Translations under genes and position numbers: made by a program
The notes under the pieces: model-generated
Databases searched by the model: none
What the model saw: only the letters and a program-made list of their open reading frames with translations
What the model was told of the DNA's origin: nothing
Shown here: positions 6,718-15,665 of the stretch, piece by piece
Numbering within the stretch: the stretch's first letter is position 1
How the letters are laid out: each line of letters begins with the position of its first letter
Source of the DNA: SHLJ01 sp041618535
GTDB lineage: Bacteria; Bacteroidota; Bacteroidia; Flavobacteriales; Flavobacteriaceae
Reading direction: 5' to 3'
NCBI GenBank assembly: GCA_041618535.1
Contig: JBFKFP010000031.1
Span: 1-22,760, forward strand
DNA length: 22,760 nucleotides

Positions 6718-8655
6718 ATGCAAAACCAGAAACGAGTCGTTATCGATTATGTTTATCCCCAGGTCAATGATGGAGAATTCTATATTAAACGTGTAGTGGA
6801 CGATGAGGTTGATGTGCAGGCTCATGTCCTCGCCGACGGGCACGATGTACTGGCGGCAGCAGTTCTATTCAAACACGAGAAAGAGCGAAAATGGAAGTCG
6901 GTGAGAATGTCTCATCAGGTCAATGATGAATGGTCGGCCTCATTTAAAGTGGAAAAACAGGGATTTTATGAATACAAGGTAGAAGGTTGGGTAGATCATC
7001 CGCTGAACTGGCAGCACGGTATACACAGAAAGATCGATGATGGGCAGTACGTTAAATCGGAATTGCTGGAAGGCGCTCTTCACCTCGAGCAGATAATTAG
7101 CTCTGTAAGTGGTGAACAGAAGGAATTCCTCGAGCATTGCATAAGGGTATTCAGGGAGGAGTCTAAATATGATGAGGCCATCGATTTGGCAAGGAGCAAT
7201 GATTTGTATCGGATCTTTTTTGATAATCCAACCAGGGAGCTTGCAAATGAATCGAAAACCTACAAGGTTTATGTAGACCGGTTAAGAGCACGTTTCAGCA
7301 CATGGTATGAATTCTTCCCGAGGTCTGCTTCCGAAGAACCAGGAAAGCACGGCACTTTTCAGGATTGTATTCCCTTGTTGCCGAAGATAGCCAAAATGGG
7401 ATTTGACACTATTTATTTCCCGCCCATTCATCCCATCGGAGAGGTCAATCGTAAAGGTAAAAACAATACCACAGAGGCTCATGAAGGCGATGTTGGATCT
7501 ACCTGGGGGATCGGATCCAGATTCGGCGGTCATAAGGATATCCATCCTGAACTTGGAAGCCTTGAAGATTTCAAAGCGGTTATTCATGCGGCCAGGGAGC
7601 TGGGAATGGAAATTGCAATGGACTACGCCCTGCAGGCTGCACCAGACCATCCCTGGGTAAAAGAACATCCCAGCTGGTTTAAATGGAGGCCCGACGGAAC
7701 AGTGCAATATGCTGAAAATCCGCCAAAGAAATACCAGGACATACTGCCTATTTACTGGGAGTCTGAAGATTACAAGGCATTATGGGATGAGTGTCTTGAT
7801 ATCCTGATGTATTGGATAGACTGCGGAATTAAGATTTTTCGTGTCGACAACCCGCATACCAAACCTTTCTACTTCTGGAATTGGGTCATAGATAAGGTAA
7901 AGGAAAAGCATCCGGATGTCATCTTCCTTGCAGAGGCTTTTACCAAGCCAAAGGTCATGCAGCAGCTGGCTAAACAGGGATATTCCCAATCTTACACCTA
8001 TTTTACATGGCGGACTTCCAAGCATGAGCTTATTTCGTATATGGAGGAACTGACCAAAACCGATCAGGCAGAGTATATGCGACCTAATTTCTGGCCCAAT
8101 ACCCCTGATATAAACCCTTATCACCTCCAGGGGGCTAATGAGGCCATGTACCTTATAAGATATGGCCTGGCAGCCACGCTGAGTTCGAGCATCGGCATAT
8201 ACGGACCTGTTTTCGAGTACATGATCAGTGATGCACTTCCTGGCCGGGAAGAGTATCTGAATTCGGAGAAATTCCAGATCGCCGATTACGATTGGAAGGT
8301 AGAGAATAAGATAACTACCATCATAGGAAAAATTAACAGTTTGAGAAAGATAAACCCGGCTCTTCAACAAACCAACAATATACGGTTCTGCCATGTGGAG
8401 AATGAGAAGCTTATGGCATATTACAAATGGAGCCAGGATAAAAGCAATGAATTGTTCATCGTTATGAGCCTTGATCCATATTATATGCAAAGCGGAATGG
8501 TACAGCTTCCATTGCACGAACTCGGGCTTAATGAAGGCGAGGGATTTGTTGTCCAGGATCTCGTAACCGGGAATAGCTATAACTGGTCCAGTGAATGGAA
8601 TTACGTGGAATTGCATCCTGCGCTTCCATTTCATATCTTTCATATCCGTAAATAA
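6718..8655 (+). CDS. glgE: GlgE: alpha-1,4-glucan:maltose-1-phosphate maltosyltransferase
   Basis: A 645-residue GH13 (subfamily 3) enzyme that transfers maltosyl units from alpha-maltose-1-phosphate to the non-reducing end of a glucan, releasing phosphate. It has an N-terminal beta-sandwich (to about 110), a helical insert, then the barrel from about 185, opening with RARFSTWYEFFPRS, which is typical of GlgE. Catalytic residues seen: nucleophile D377 in FRVDNPHTKP, acid/base E406 in FLAEAFTKP, and D464 in RPNFWPNTPDI; the last block is a GlgE signature that distinguishes it from trehalose synthase and amylases. There is no signal peptide, so it is cytoplasmic. It starts a tight unit with maltokinase (5 bases) and glgB, and has its own promoter-like box. 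Its substrate can be supplied by both the GT4 protein and the kinase in this cluster. Confidence 0.95.
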   Translation: MQNQKRVVIDYVYPQVNDGEFYIKRVVDDEVDVQAHVLADGHDVLAAAVLFKHEKERKWKSVRMSHQVNDEWSASFKVEKQGFYEYKVEGWVDHPLNWQHGIHRKIDDGQYVKSELLEGALHLEQIISSVSGEQKEFLEHCIRVFREESKYDEAIDLARSNDLYRIFFDNPTRELANESKTYKVYVDRLRARFSTWYEFFPRSASEEPGKHGTFQDCIPLLPKIAKMGFDTIYFPPIHPIGEVNRKGKNNTTEAHEGDVGSTWGIGSRFGGHKDIHPELGSLEDFKAVIHAARELGMEIAMDYALQAAPDHPWVKEHPSWFKWRPDGTVQYAENPPKKYQDILPIYWESEDYKALWDECLDILMYWIDCGIKIFRVDNPHTKPFYFWNWVIDKVKEKHPDVIFLAEAFTKPKVMQQLAKQGYSQSYTYFTWRTSKHELISYMEELTKTDQAEYMRPNFWPNTPDINPYHLQGANEAMYLIRYGLAATLSSSIGIYGPVFEYMISDALPGREEYLNSEKFQIADYDWKVENKITTIIGKINSLRKINPALQQTNNIRFCHVENEKLMAYYKWSQDKSNELFIVMSLDPYYMQSGMVQLPLHELGLNEGEGFVVQDLVTGNSYNWSSEWNYVELHPALPFHIFHIRK

Positions 8656-8660
8656 CCGGC

Positions 8661-10298
8661 ATGAGTAAATCGCCATCCACATCCTCTGCAAAGGAGCCTT
8701 TGAATTTTAATGAGACCTGGGAGGCCTTATTGGAAAATGAAAAGTTTATCAAGGTTTTCCTTTCGGATGTGCTTGAGGACTACATCATCAAACAGCGATG
8801 GTATGGTGGTAAATCGAGTAAGCTCAAATACATTGAGCTAAGCGAATATTTCCGGCTGCAGCAGCATGGTGAGGTGTATTACGGACTTATTCTTGAGGTC
8901 AATTTCCGCGAAGCTTTCTATCAACATTATTTCCTTCCGATAGCCTTTGTCTCTGATGAGAATTTTGCTAAAGAGGACCGGATCCTTCCGGTCAGTATTA
9001 AGAATCAGAAGGGATTTATAATTGATGCTACGAATCTTGAAGCCTTTCGAAAAGTGGTCTTCGAGAGAATTCTGACTGCGGTCCCGAATGATCGCACTCC
9101 TGTTCAGTATCACAAGAGTGCAAAATTGTCTGATGTGGCATATGAATCATCGCGCTTTATGGGTATGGAGCAAAGCAACACCTCTATAATCTATAATGAT
9201 CGCTATGTGATGAAATTCTTCCGCAGGATATATGCCGATAAGAACCCGGACTATGAAATGAGCCGATTCCTGTCTGAAAGCAAGGAGTTTAAGAATGTCC
9301 CGGCATATCTCGGAAGCATCAATATTATCGATTCCGATGATATGAATATCACCATTGGTCTGATGCAGGAATTAGTTCCCAACCAGGGTGATGCATGGGA
9401 ATATATGCTGCCCAAGTTGCACGGGGTCTTCTCTAAGCTGAAGGAAAAGGAATTGAATTATTCAGACCTTGATATTGCCGGTCTTTTCCAACGACTGCAG
9501 ATATCAGATGTTCCACCAAGGATAATTGACTGGGCCGGCCTTGACCTGTTTATTATGGTCCAACGTTTAGCCCAGAGAACGGCTGAAATGCATATCGCGT
9601 TGGGCTCTGAATTTGAAGAAGCTGCTTTTGTTCCCGCTCATTACAACGGAGATTATGAAGTCTGGCTTAAGAATCGAATGCTCTATATGTTCCAGAACCG
9701 ATTGAATACGGTTGAGAACAATCTGCATAAATTGGATGGCCTGGCCCTTGAACTGGCCCAGGAATTCCTCGAAAAAAAGAACAGGATACGGAAACGGTTC
9801 GTGGCGTTCAACTGGACCAAACTGAAAGGGGAGAGGATACGGGTTCACGGCGATTATCACCTTGGTCAGATCCTGGTGCAGGATGACGATTTTTTCATCC
9901 TTGATTTCGAGGGAGAGCCTGAAAGTACCATAAGGGACAGGAAGGTAAAGCAACCTCCTTTAAAAGATGTTGCCGGCTTATTCAGATCGTTTCATTATGC
10001 CATTTATTCCACCATTTTCAACAATTCGGATGAATACGGTCTGAAGCAGGAAGAATTGTTTGAGGCTGGCGAGCTGCTTTATAAATATATACTCGGGGTA
10101 TTTATGGAGGTATACGTTCATAATGTAAGAGAGGCCAATCTGAATATAGGATATGAGCAGGAACGTATTTTCCTCCTGGAATACAGCATTCTTGAAAAAG
10201 CAGTGTACGAATTAGGATATGAGCTAAACAGTCGCCCCCGATGGGCGGTTATACCTTTAAAAGGTATTTCTAATATAATCAATCAACAATATGTCTGA
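8661..10298 (+). CDS. mak: Maltokinase, stand-alone (not fused to trehalose synthase)
   Basis: A 545-residue cytoplasmic kinase expected to make alpha-maltose-1-phosphate from maltose and ATP. It has the aminoglycoside-phosphotransferase-like fold: an N-terminal cap domain with IIKQRWYGGKS (42-52), typical of Mak/Pep2; an ATP-site lysine K185 in RYVMKFFRR; the catalytic loop VHGDYHLGQIL with D398; and the metal-binding D415 in ILDFEGEP. Length exceeds the actinobacterial enzymes of about 450 residues but is usual when the cap domain is complete. In many bacteria this domain is the C-terminal half of a TreS-Mak fusion; here there is no TreS domain. The start lies 5 bases after glgE and the end overlaps the glgB start by 8 bases (10291-10298), which points to coupled translation. 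Product and consumer (GlgE) are encoded side by side. Confidence 0.92.
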   Translation: MSKSPSTSSAKEPLNFNETWEALLENEKFIKVFLSDVLEDYIIKQRWYGGKSSKLKYIELSEYFRLQQHGEVYYGLILEVNFREAFYQHYFLPIAFVSDENFAKEDRILPVSIKNQKGFIIDATNLEAFRKVVFERILTAVPNDRTPVQYHKSAKLSDVAYESSRFMGMEQSNTSIIYNDRYVMKFFRRIYADKNPDYEMSRFLSESKEFKNVPAYLGSINIIDSDDMNITIGLMQELVPNQGDAWEYMLPKLHGVFSKLKEKELNYSDLDIAGLFQRLQISDVPPRIIDWAGLDLFIMVQRLAQRTAEMHIALGSEFEEAAFVPAHYNGDYEVWLKNRMLYMFQNRLNTVENNLHKLDGLALELAQEFLEKKNRIRKRFVAFNWTKLKGERIRVHGDYHLGQILVQDDDFFILDFEGEPESTIRDRKVKQPPLKDVAGLFRSFHYAIYSTIFNNSDEYGLKQEELFEAGELLYKYILGVFMEVYVHNVREANLNIGYEQERIFLLEYSILEKAVYELGYELNSRPRWAVIPLKGISNIINQQYV

Positions 10299-12198
10299 CG
10301 TCATTTCCCACAGCCGGTTTACAGAATTTGATATCAATCTGTTCCAGGCAGGAAAACATTATAATTTATACGATAAATTTGGTTCTCACCTAACGAGCCT
10401 GAACGGGGTTGAAGGCACTTATTTTGCTGTCTGGGCACCAAGCGCAAAAATGGTATCGGTTGTCGGTGATTTCAATTTTTGGATTGAGGGAGAACACAAA
10501 CTGAATGTCAGATGGGATGGAAGTGGTATCTGGGAAGGATTTATTCCGAATGTCGGAAAAGGCAGCATTTATAAATATAAGATCCAGAGTCATCATAACG
10601 ACATCAAAACCGAAAAGGCCGATCCCTATGCCAGGAGATGTGAACATCCGCCAAATACAGCTTCAATAGTCTGGGATTCCAAACATAATTGGAAAGACCA
10701 AAAATGGATGGCTGAACGAAAAGAGCACAATGCAATAACATCACCATTTTCCGTTTACGAAGTTCATCTGGGATCGTGGAAAAAGCAGGTAGAGGAGGGC
10801 AGATACTTGTCTTACCTTGAACTGGCCGATGAATTGGTTGATTATGTAAAGGACATGGGATTTACCCATGTGGAGTTTATGCCGATCATGGAATTCCCCT
10901 ATGACCCGTCCTGGGGGTACCAGCTGACCGGGTATTTTGCACCCACATCACGATTTGGTTATCCTGAGGAATTCAAAACCCTGGTCGACAGATTTCACCA
11001 GAATGGGATAGGAGTAATTCTTGACTGGGTACCTTCTCATTTTCCGGAGGACGCTCACGGCCTCGGTTTTTTTGATGGTTCTCATCTTTATGAGCATCCC
11101 GACATGCGGAAAGGCTACCATCCGGACTGGAAAAGCCTGATCTTCAATTACGGCCGGAATGAGGTAAAATCCTTCCTGATAAGCAATGCCTTGTTCTGGC
11201 TTGATGAATACCATGCTGATGGCTTGAGGGTTGATGCCGTGGCTTCGATGTTATTCCTCGATTATTCGAGGGATGAAGGTGAATGGGAACCCAACCAGTT
11301 TGGTGGACGGGAAAATCTTGAGGCCATCGCTTTTATGAAAGAAATGAACGAAGCGGTTTACAGCAATTATCCGGATGTTCAAACCATCGCAGAGGAATCC
11401 ACATCTTTTCCTATGGTTTCCAGGCCTACATTCCTTGGCGGACTGGGCTTTGGTATGAAATGGATGATGGGTTGGATGCATGATACGCTTCAATATTTCA
11501 GCAAGGAACCGATATACAGAAGGCATCATCAAAACGACCTTACTTTCAGCATGACCTATGCTTTCACAGAAAATTTCATGCTTCCGCTTTCTCATGACGA
11601 GGTGGTCTACGGCAAAAGGTCGATACTTGGGAGGATGCCCGGAGATGAATGGCAGCGATTTGCCAATCTGAGGCTGCTTTACAGTTATATGTTTACGCAT
11701 CCCGGAACGAAATTGTTGTTCCAGGGAGCAGAATTTGGCCAGGGCGAGGAATGGAATTTCCAGGAGAGCCTCGACTGGCACCTGCTGCAGTACAAGGGCC
11801 ATAAAGGCATTCAATCAATTATCCGTGACCTGAATAAATTGTACAGGAATGAGGCGGCATTATCCGATAAACAGTTTTCTGCTGAAGGCTTCGAATGGAT
11901 TGACCATAACGATTCCGAGAATTCCGTGATCTCTTACATAAGGCGGGCCAATGACCCTAAAGATGACATGGTCATAGTATGCAACATGACTCCTGTTCCC
12001 CGTGAATCTTACAGGGTCGGGCTTCCAAAGGCCGGAAAGATAAGGGAGGTGTTCAACAGCGACCTAAAGAAATTCAATGGCACCGGGCAGTATAAGAACA
12101 GTTCCAGGGAAACAGAGAAAAAATCATGGAACTTCAGGAAGAATTCGGTTGAGATTACCATCCCGCCACTTGGAATGGTCGCCTTCAAATACAGTTGA
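10291..12198 (+). CDS. glgB: 1,4-alpha-glucan branching enzyme
   Basis: A 635-residue GH13 enzyme that cuts an alpha-1,4 chain and rejoins it as an alpha-1,6 branch. An N-terminal CBM48 domain (about 25-125, with YFAVWAPSAKMVSVVGDFN) precedes the barrel. Motifs: YEVHLGSW at 156-163, DWVPSHFPEDAHGL from 245, nucleophile D315 in DGLRVDAVASMLFLDYSR, acid/base E368 in TIAEEST, and the transition-state pair in LSHDEVVYGKRS (H435, D436). The first N-terminal domain (N1) of the longer E. coli form is missing, as in many bacteria. The ATG overlaps the end of the kinase gene by 8 bases, so expression is tied to glgE and mak. Acting with GlgE it would yield a branched glucan. A few tens of residues near the C-terminus are unusually Lys/Ser-rich. 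Confidence 0.96.
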   Translation: MSDVISHSRFTEFDINLFQAGKHYNLYDKFGSHLTSLNGVEGTYFAVWAPSAKMVSVVGDFNFWIEGEHKLNVRWDGSGIWEGFIPNVGKGSIYKYKIQSHHNDIKTEKADPYARRCEHPPNTASIVWDSKHNWKDQKWMAERKEHNAITSPFSVYEVHLGSWKKQVEEGRYLSYLELADELVDYVKDMGFTHVEFMPIMEFPYDPSWGYQLTGYFAPTSRFGYPEEFKTLVDRFHQNGIGVILDWVPSHFPEDAHGLGFFDGSHLYEHPDMRKGYHPDWKSLIFNYGRNEVKSFLISNALFWLDEYHADGLRVDAVASMLFLDYSRDEGEWEPNQFGGRENLEAIAFMKEMNEAVYSNYPDVQTIAEESTSFPMVSRPTFLGGLGFGMKWMMGWMHDTLQYFSKEPIYRRHHQNDLTFSMTYAFTENFMLPLSHDEVVYGKRSILGRMPGDEWQRFANLRLLYSYMFTHPGTKLLFQGAEFGQGEEWNFQESLDWHLLQYKGHKGIQSIIRDLNKLYRNEAALSDKQFSAEGFEWIDHNDSENSVISYIRRANDPKDDMVIVCNMTPVPRESYRVGLPKAGKIREVFNSDLKKFNGTGQYKNSSRETEKKSWNFRKNSVEITIPPLGMVAFKYS

Positions 12199-12306
12199 TA
12201 ATTCAAGAGAAAAGTTAAATAGTTAAAAAATTGTGTAAAAAGAAATCCTGGAAATGTCAATTATTCAAGACTATTCACTTTTTTTACGCCTTGTAATTCA
12301 TTTTCT

Positions 12307-14712
12307 ATGATTATTAACACCGAATTAGAGTACAAAGGAAATCTGTTCCCCTCGCAGGTAGTAGGCTATGAAAAGGATGTTGACACCCTGTATTTTTCGA
12401 CTGAGAATGATGTAACCCTCCAGGTTACTATAATGAGAGACAGTGTGTTGAGATTCAGGTATTCTCCTACAGGGACCTTCGCAAAGGATTTTTCCTATGC
12501 CATCACAAAATATGCCAGCATCGGATATAACTTGCTGGACATAAAAGAAGATGACGATCAATATACGATCACCACTTTGAAATTGATTTGCAAGATCTCG
12601 AAAAAGGATCTGAAAGTTTCCCTTTATGATGCTGATGATGGTGAGTTGATAAACCAGGATGAATTAGGCTACCATTGGGAGGAGAGCTACGAATTTGGAG
12701 GAAATATCGTCAAGATGAGCAAGGTTGTGAGCGATAGGGAGAGTTTTTATGGCCTTGGTGACAAACCGGGCCATACCAATCTAAAGGGCCGCCGATATGA
12801 GAACTGGGTAACGGATTCTTACGCATACGGTAAGGATACGGATCCTCTTTACAAGGCAATTCCATTTTACATAGGGCTGCATCACAACAAGTCGTATGGA
12901 ATATTCTTTGACAACAGTTTCCAGTCTTTCTTTGATTTTGCTTACGAAAGACGAAATGTAATGAGTTTTTGGGCCCAGGGAGGAGAAATGAATTACTATT
13001 TCATCTACGGGCCTAAGATGCAGGACGTAATCGAGAATTATACCGATCTTACGGGTAAACCACATCAACTTCCTCCCTTATGGGCTTTGGGTTACCACCA
13101 GTGTAAATGGAGTTACTATCCAGAAAGCGAGGTCAAATCAATAGCAGCGAAGTTCAGGGAGCTCCGGATACCGTGCGATGCTATATACCTCGATATCGAT
13201 TACATGGACGGCTTTCGGTGCTTCACATGGAATAAAGATTATTTCCCGGACCCAAAGAAGATGGTGGCCGATCTTCTTGAAGACGGATTTAAAACCGTTG
13301 CCATCATCGACCCCGGGATAAAAGTTGATAAGAACTACAAGATCTTCAGGGACGCTCTTGAAAAGGACTATTTCTGCAAACGCGCTGATGGGCCTTATAT
13401 GAAAGGAAAAGTCTGGCCAGGGGAATGTTATTTCCCCGATTTTACCAAACCGGAGGTGCGCGACTGGTGGTCCGGATTATTCAAGGAATTAATTGAAGAG
13501 ATCGGGGTGCGCGGTATTTGGAACGACATGAATGAGCCTGCTGTGATGGAAGTTCCCAACAAGACCTTTCCCGATGATGTTCGGCATGACTATGATGGCA
13601 ATCCATGCAGCCATAGAAAGGCTCATAATGTATACGGGATGCAGATGGCAAGAGCCACCTATCACGGGATGAAGAAATTCCGCTATCCGAAACGACCTTT
13701 TGTGATTACAAGGGCGGCCTACTCGGGGACACAGAGATATTGTTCCACATGGACCGGTGATAATGTGGCAAGCTGGGAGCATCTTTGGATAGCTAATGTC
13801 CAGGCACAAAGACTGGCTATGAGTGGATTCTCCTTCGTTGGAAGTGATATCGGTGGATTTGCAGAGCAACCCCAGGGTGAATTGTTTACGCGCTGGATTC
13901 AGCTGGGCGTTTTCCACCCCTTCTGCAGGGTGCATTCAAGTGGTGATCACGGCGACCAGGAACCATGGGCTTTTGATGAGGACGTGACCGATATTGTCAG
14001 GAAATTCATCGAATTGCGTTATCAGCTAATCCCGTATCTGTACACAGCTTTCTGGAAACTCGTTGATGAAGGTAAACCGATATTAAAATCCCTGGTGTTA
14101 TTCGACCAGGATGACCATCAGACCCATTACAGGACGGATGAGTTTGTATACGGAGATCATATCCTGGTATGCCCTATCCTTGAGCCAAATGCCAAGGGCA
14201 GGCGAATGTATATTCCAAGAGGGCGTTGGTATAATCTATGGACGGATAAGGTGGTGATTGGGGGAAAAGAAAAATGGGTAGATGCTGAAATTGACAGCAT
14301 GCCGATCTTTGTGAAGGAAGGTGCGATTATTCCCAGGTACCCGGTTCAGCAGTATATAGGAGAGAAAACGATTGACGTAGTGAGGCTGGACGTATATTTC
14401 AAATTAGGAAAAGAGGTCTCTGAACTATACGATGATGCCCATGACGGTTACGATTACCTTAAAGGGCGTTATAGCCTGCGCACTTTTAAGCTGTCCGGCC
14501 GTAAAAAAGAATTGATTATTCATCAGCATAAAGAAGGAAAATACATTACAAAGTACGATAGTTTTGAATTGTGTTTCCATGGTCTGCCTTTTGAGATTGA
14601 GCGCATTCAGCTTGACAACGAGGAGATTGATATGGATAAGGTTAAAACCAATGGACACAGCAGTATTCGTATAAATAAAAATTTTACAGATCTGCATATA
14701 TACGGTCAATAA
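12307..14712 (+). CDS. GH31 family alpha-glucosidase, cytoplasmic
   Basis: An 801-residue glycoside hydrolase family 31 protein. It has an N-terminal beta-sandwich (to about 250, with FYGLGDKPGH at 147-156), the (beta/alpha)8 barrel (about 255-590) and beta-sandwich domains at the C-terminus. Catalytic residues are visible: nucleophile D407 in GIWNDMNEP and acid/base D485 in STWTGDNVASW; GSDIGGF at 512-518 is also typical. No signal peptide or lipobox is present, so it is expected to act in the cytoplasm, where it could release glucose from the non-reducing ends of maltodextrin or glucan made by its neighbours. GH31 also includes alpha-xylosidases and transglucosidases, so the substrate is inferred mainly from context. 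The gap to glgB is 108 bases with no terminator, so co-transcription is possible; I found no strong promoter there, only an 8-base direct repeat (ATTCAAGA at 12201 and 12263). Confidence 0.88.
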   Translation: MIINTELEYKGNLFPSQVVGYEKDVDTLYFSTENDVTLQVTIMRDSVLRFRYSPTGTFAKDFSYAITKYASIGYNLLDIKEDDDQYTITTLKLICKISKKDLKVSLYDADDGELINQDELGYHWEESYEFGGNIVKMSKVVSDRESFYGLGDKPGHTNLKGRRYENWVTDSYAYGKDTDPLYKAIPFYIGLHHNKSYGIFFDNSFQSFFDFAYERRNVMSFWAQGGEMNYYFIYGPKMQDVIENYTDLTGKPHQLPPLWALGYHQCKWSYYPESEVKSIAAKFRELRIPCDAIYLDIDYMDGFRCFTWNKDYFPDPKKMVADLLEDGFKTVAIIDPGIKVDKNYKIFRDALEKDYFCKRADGPYMKGKVWPGECYFPDFTKPEVRDWWSGLFKELIEEIGVRGIWNDMNEPAVMEVPNKTFPDDVRHDYDGNPCSHRKAHNVYGMQMARATYHGMKKFRYPKRPFVITRAAYSGTQRYCSTWTGDNVASWEHLWIANVQAQRLAMSGFSFVGSDIGGFAEQPQGELFTRWIQLGVFHPFCRVHSSGDHGDQEPWAFDEDVTDIVRKFIELRYQLIPYLYTAFWKLVDEGKPILKSLVLFDQDDHQTHYRTDEFVYGDHILVCPILEPNAKGRRMYIPRGRWYNLWTDKVVIGGKEKWVDAEIDSMPIFVKEGAIIPRYPVQQYIGEKTIDVVRLDVYFKLGKEVSELYDDAHDGYDYLKGRYSLRTFKLSGRKKELIIHQHKEGKYITKYDSFELCFHGLPFEIERIQLDNEEIDMDKVKTNGHSSIRINKNFTDLHIYGQ

Positions 14713-14729
14713 CTTTTTTTGATCTCAGC

Positions 14730-14737
14730 TTACTTTG
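14730..14737 (+). promoter_or_regulatory. Candidate -7 element upstream of the M48 peptidase gene
   Basis: TTACTTTG differs from TAnnTTTG at one position and is identical to the 8-mer at 22751-22758 at the end of the window. It would give a leader of about 40 bases. A second option, TAAATTTA at 14750-14757, is equally good on paper. No proper -33 partner is seen for either, so only one weak call is made. Confidence 0.25.
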
Positions 14738-14782
14738 GAAAGGTTTTTGTAAATTTAAAAGCCTAATAATAAAACCTTAAAC

Positions 14783-15610
14783 ATGATGAATTTAAAGCAA
14801 TCAATTACCGCATTTGCCGCTGTATTGATGTTCCTCTCTTGCACGGTGAACCCCTTCACCGGGAAGAAGACCATGGCCCTGGTTCCTAATTCACAATTAT
14901 TTCCGACCGCTTTCTCCCAATACGACCAGTTTTTGAGTGAGAATAAAGTGGTTACCGGAACTTCTGAAGCCGAAATGATAAAGCGAGTGGGTCAGAGAGT
15001 TGCCGTTGCAGCTGAAAGATGGCTGAATGCCAATGGATTTGAAGGATACCTCTCAGATTACAGATGGGAATATAATCTCGTAGAGGATAAAACAATAAAC
15101 GCCTGGTGTATGCCTGGTGGAAAGATCGTGTTCTACACTGGTATATTACCCATAGCACAGAACGAAACCGGGATTGCTGCTATCATGGGACATGAAGTAG
15201 CTCATGCACTGGCCAATCACGGGCAACAACGAATGAGTGCCGGATTGCTGCAGCAATTGGGAGCGGTTGCAGGAAACGTGGCTATTCAAGACCAGCAATC
15301 CAGGGAGATCTTTAATCAGGCCTATGGAATAGGCAGCACGGTTGGCGTTATGTTGCCATTTAGCAGGGCCCATGAAACCGAGGCCGATCGTATCGGACTT
15401 TATATCATGTCCATAGCCGGATACAATCCTGATGAGGCTGCAGAGCTATGGAAAAGAATGAAGGCCAATAGCGGGGGACAGGCTCCACCAGAATTCCTGA
15501 GCACGCATCCCTCCAACGATACGCGTATCGCTAACCTTAAGAAACTGGCTCCCCAGGCTAAATCGGAAGCAGCTAAATTTGGAGTAACAAGCTTCAGACC
15601 GATTAATTAG
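14783..15610 (+). CDS. M48 family metallopeptidase, lipoprotein (LoiP/BepA-like)
   Basis: A 275-residue zinc peptidase. The lipoprotein signal ends at C20 in VLMFLSC, followed by NPFTGKK, a segment common to the YcaL/LoiP-type members. The peptidase domain spans about 60-265: the HExxH motif is H137-E138-x-x-H141 in MGHEVAHALANHG, with E138 as the catalytic base, and the block HETEADRIGL (197-206) carries the third zinc ligand. Members of this group in proteobacteria sit on the inner face of the outer membrane and degrade or help assemble outer-membrane proteins; here the periplasmic location is inferred from the lipobox. Two ATG codons are adjacent (14783 and 14786); either gives the same signal. 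It lies 70 bases after the GH31 gene and ends 30 bases before an intrinsic terminator. Confidence 0.92.
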   Translation: MMNLKQSITAFAAVLMFLSCTVNPFTGKKTMALVPNSQLFPTAFSQYDQFLSENKVVTGTSEAEMIKRVGQRVAVAAERWLNANGFEGYLSDYRWEYNLVEDKTINAWCMPGGKIVFYTGILPIAQNETGIAAIMGHEVAHALANHGQQRMSAGLLQQLGAVAGNVAIQDQQSREIFNQAYGIGSTVGVMLPFSRAHETEADRIGLYIMSIAGYNPDEAAELWKRMKANSGGQAPPEFLSTHPSNDTRIANLKKLAPQAKSEAAKFGVTSFRPIN

Positions 15611-15640
15611 AGTATTTAAATAATTTGATTACCTTCGAAG

Positions 15641-15665
15641 CTGTCCTTAACCGGACAGTTTTTTT
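15641..15665 (+). terminator. Intrinsic terminator after the M48 gene, touching the next start codon
   Basis: CTGTCC (15641-15646) pairs with GGACAG (15653-15658) around a 6-base loop, and seven T follow at 15659-15665. The next base is the A of the ATG of the transporter gene at 15666. As a terminator it closes the M48 transcript; as part of a transporter leader it could act as an attenuator or cover the start. Confidence 0.75.

Noticed and set aside
6718..8655. Reading this GH13 gene as trehalose synthase, which is often next to maltokinase
   Set aside because: RARFSTWYEFFPRS, FRVDNPHTKP, FLAEAFTKP and RPNFWPNTPDI are GlgE blocks and not those of TreS.
7780..8691. Long open frame of about 300 codons on the minus strand inside glgE
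   Set aside because: It lies fully antisense to a clear GlgE with intact catalytic motifs, has no recognisable domain and its composition follows from the coding strand. It is a shadow frame.
11251..11814. Minus-strand open frame of about 187 codons inside glgB
   Set aside because: Antisense to the glgB catalytic domain, no domain, promoter or neighbour supports it.
12201..12270. Direct repeat ATTCAAGA (12201 and 12263) before the GH31 gene
   Set aside because: Eight bases in AT-rich DNA with no further symmetry can easily be chance; no regulatory meaning is claimed.
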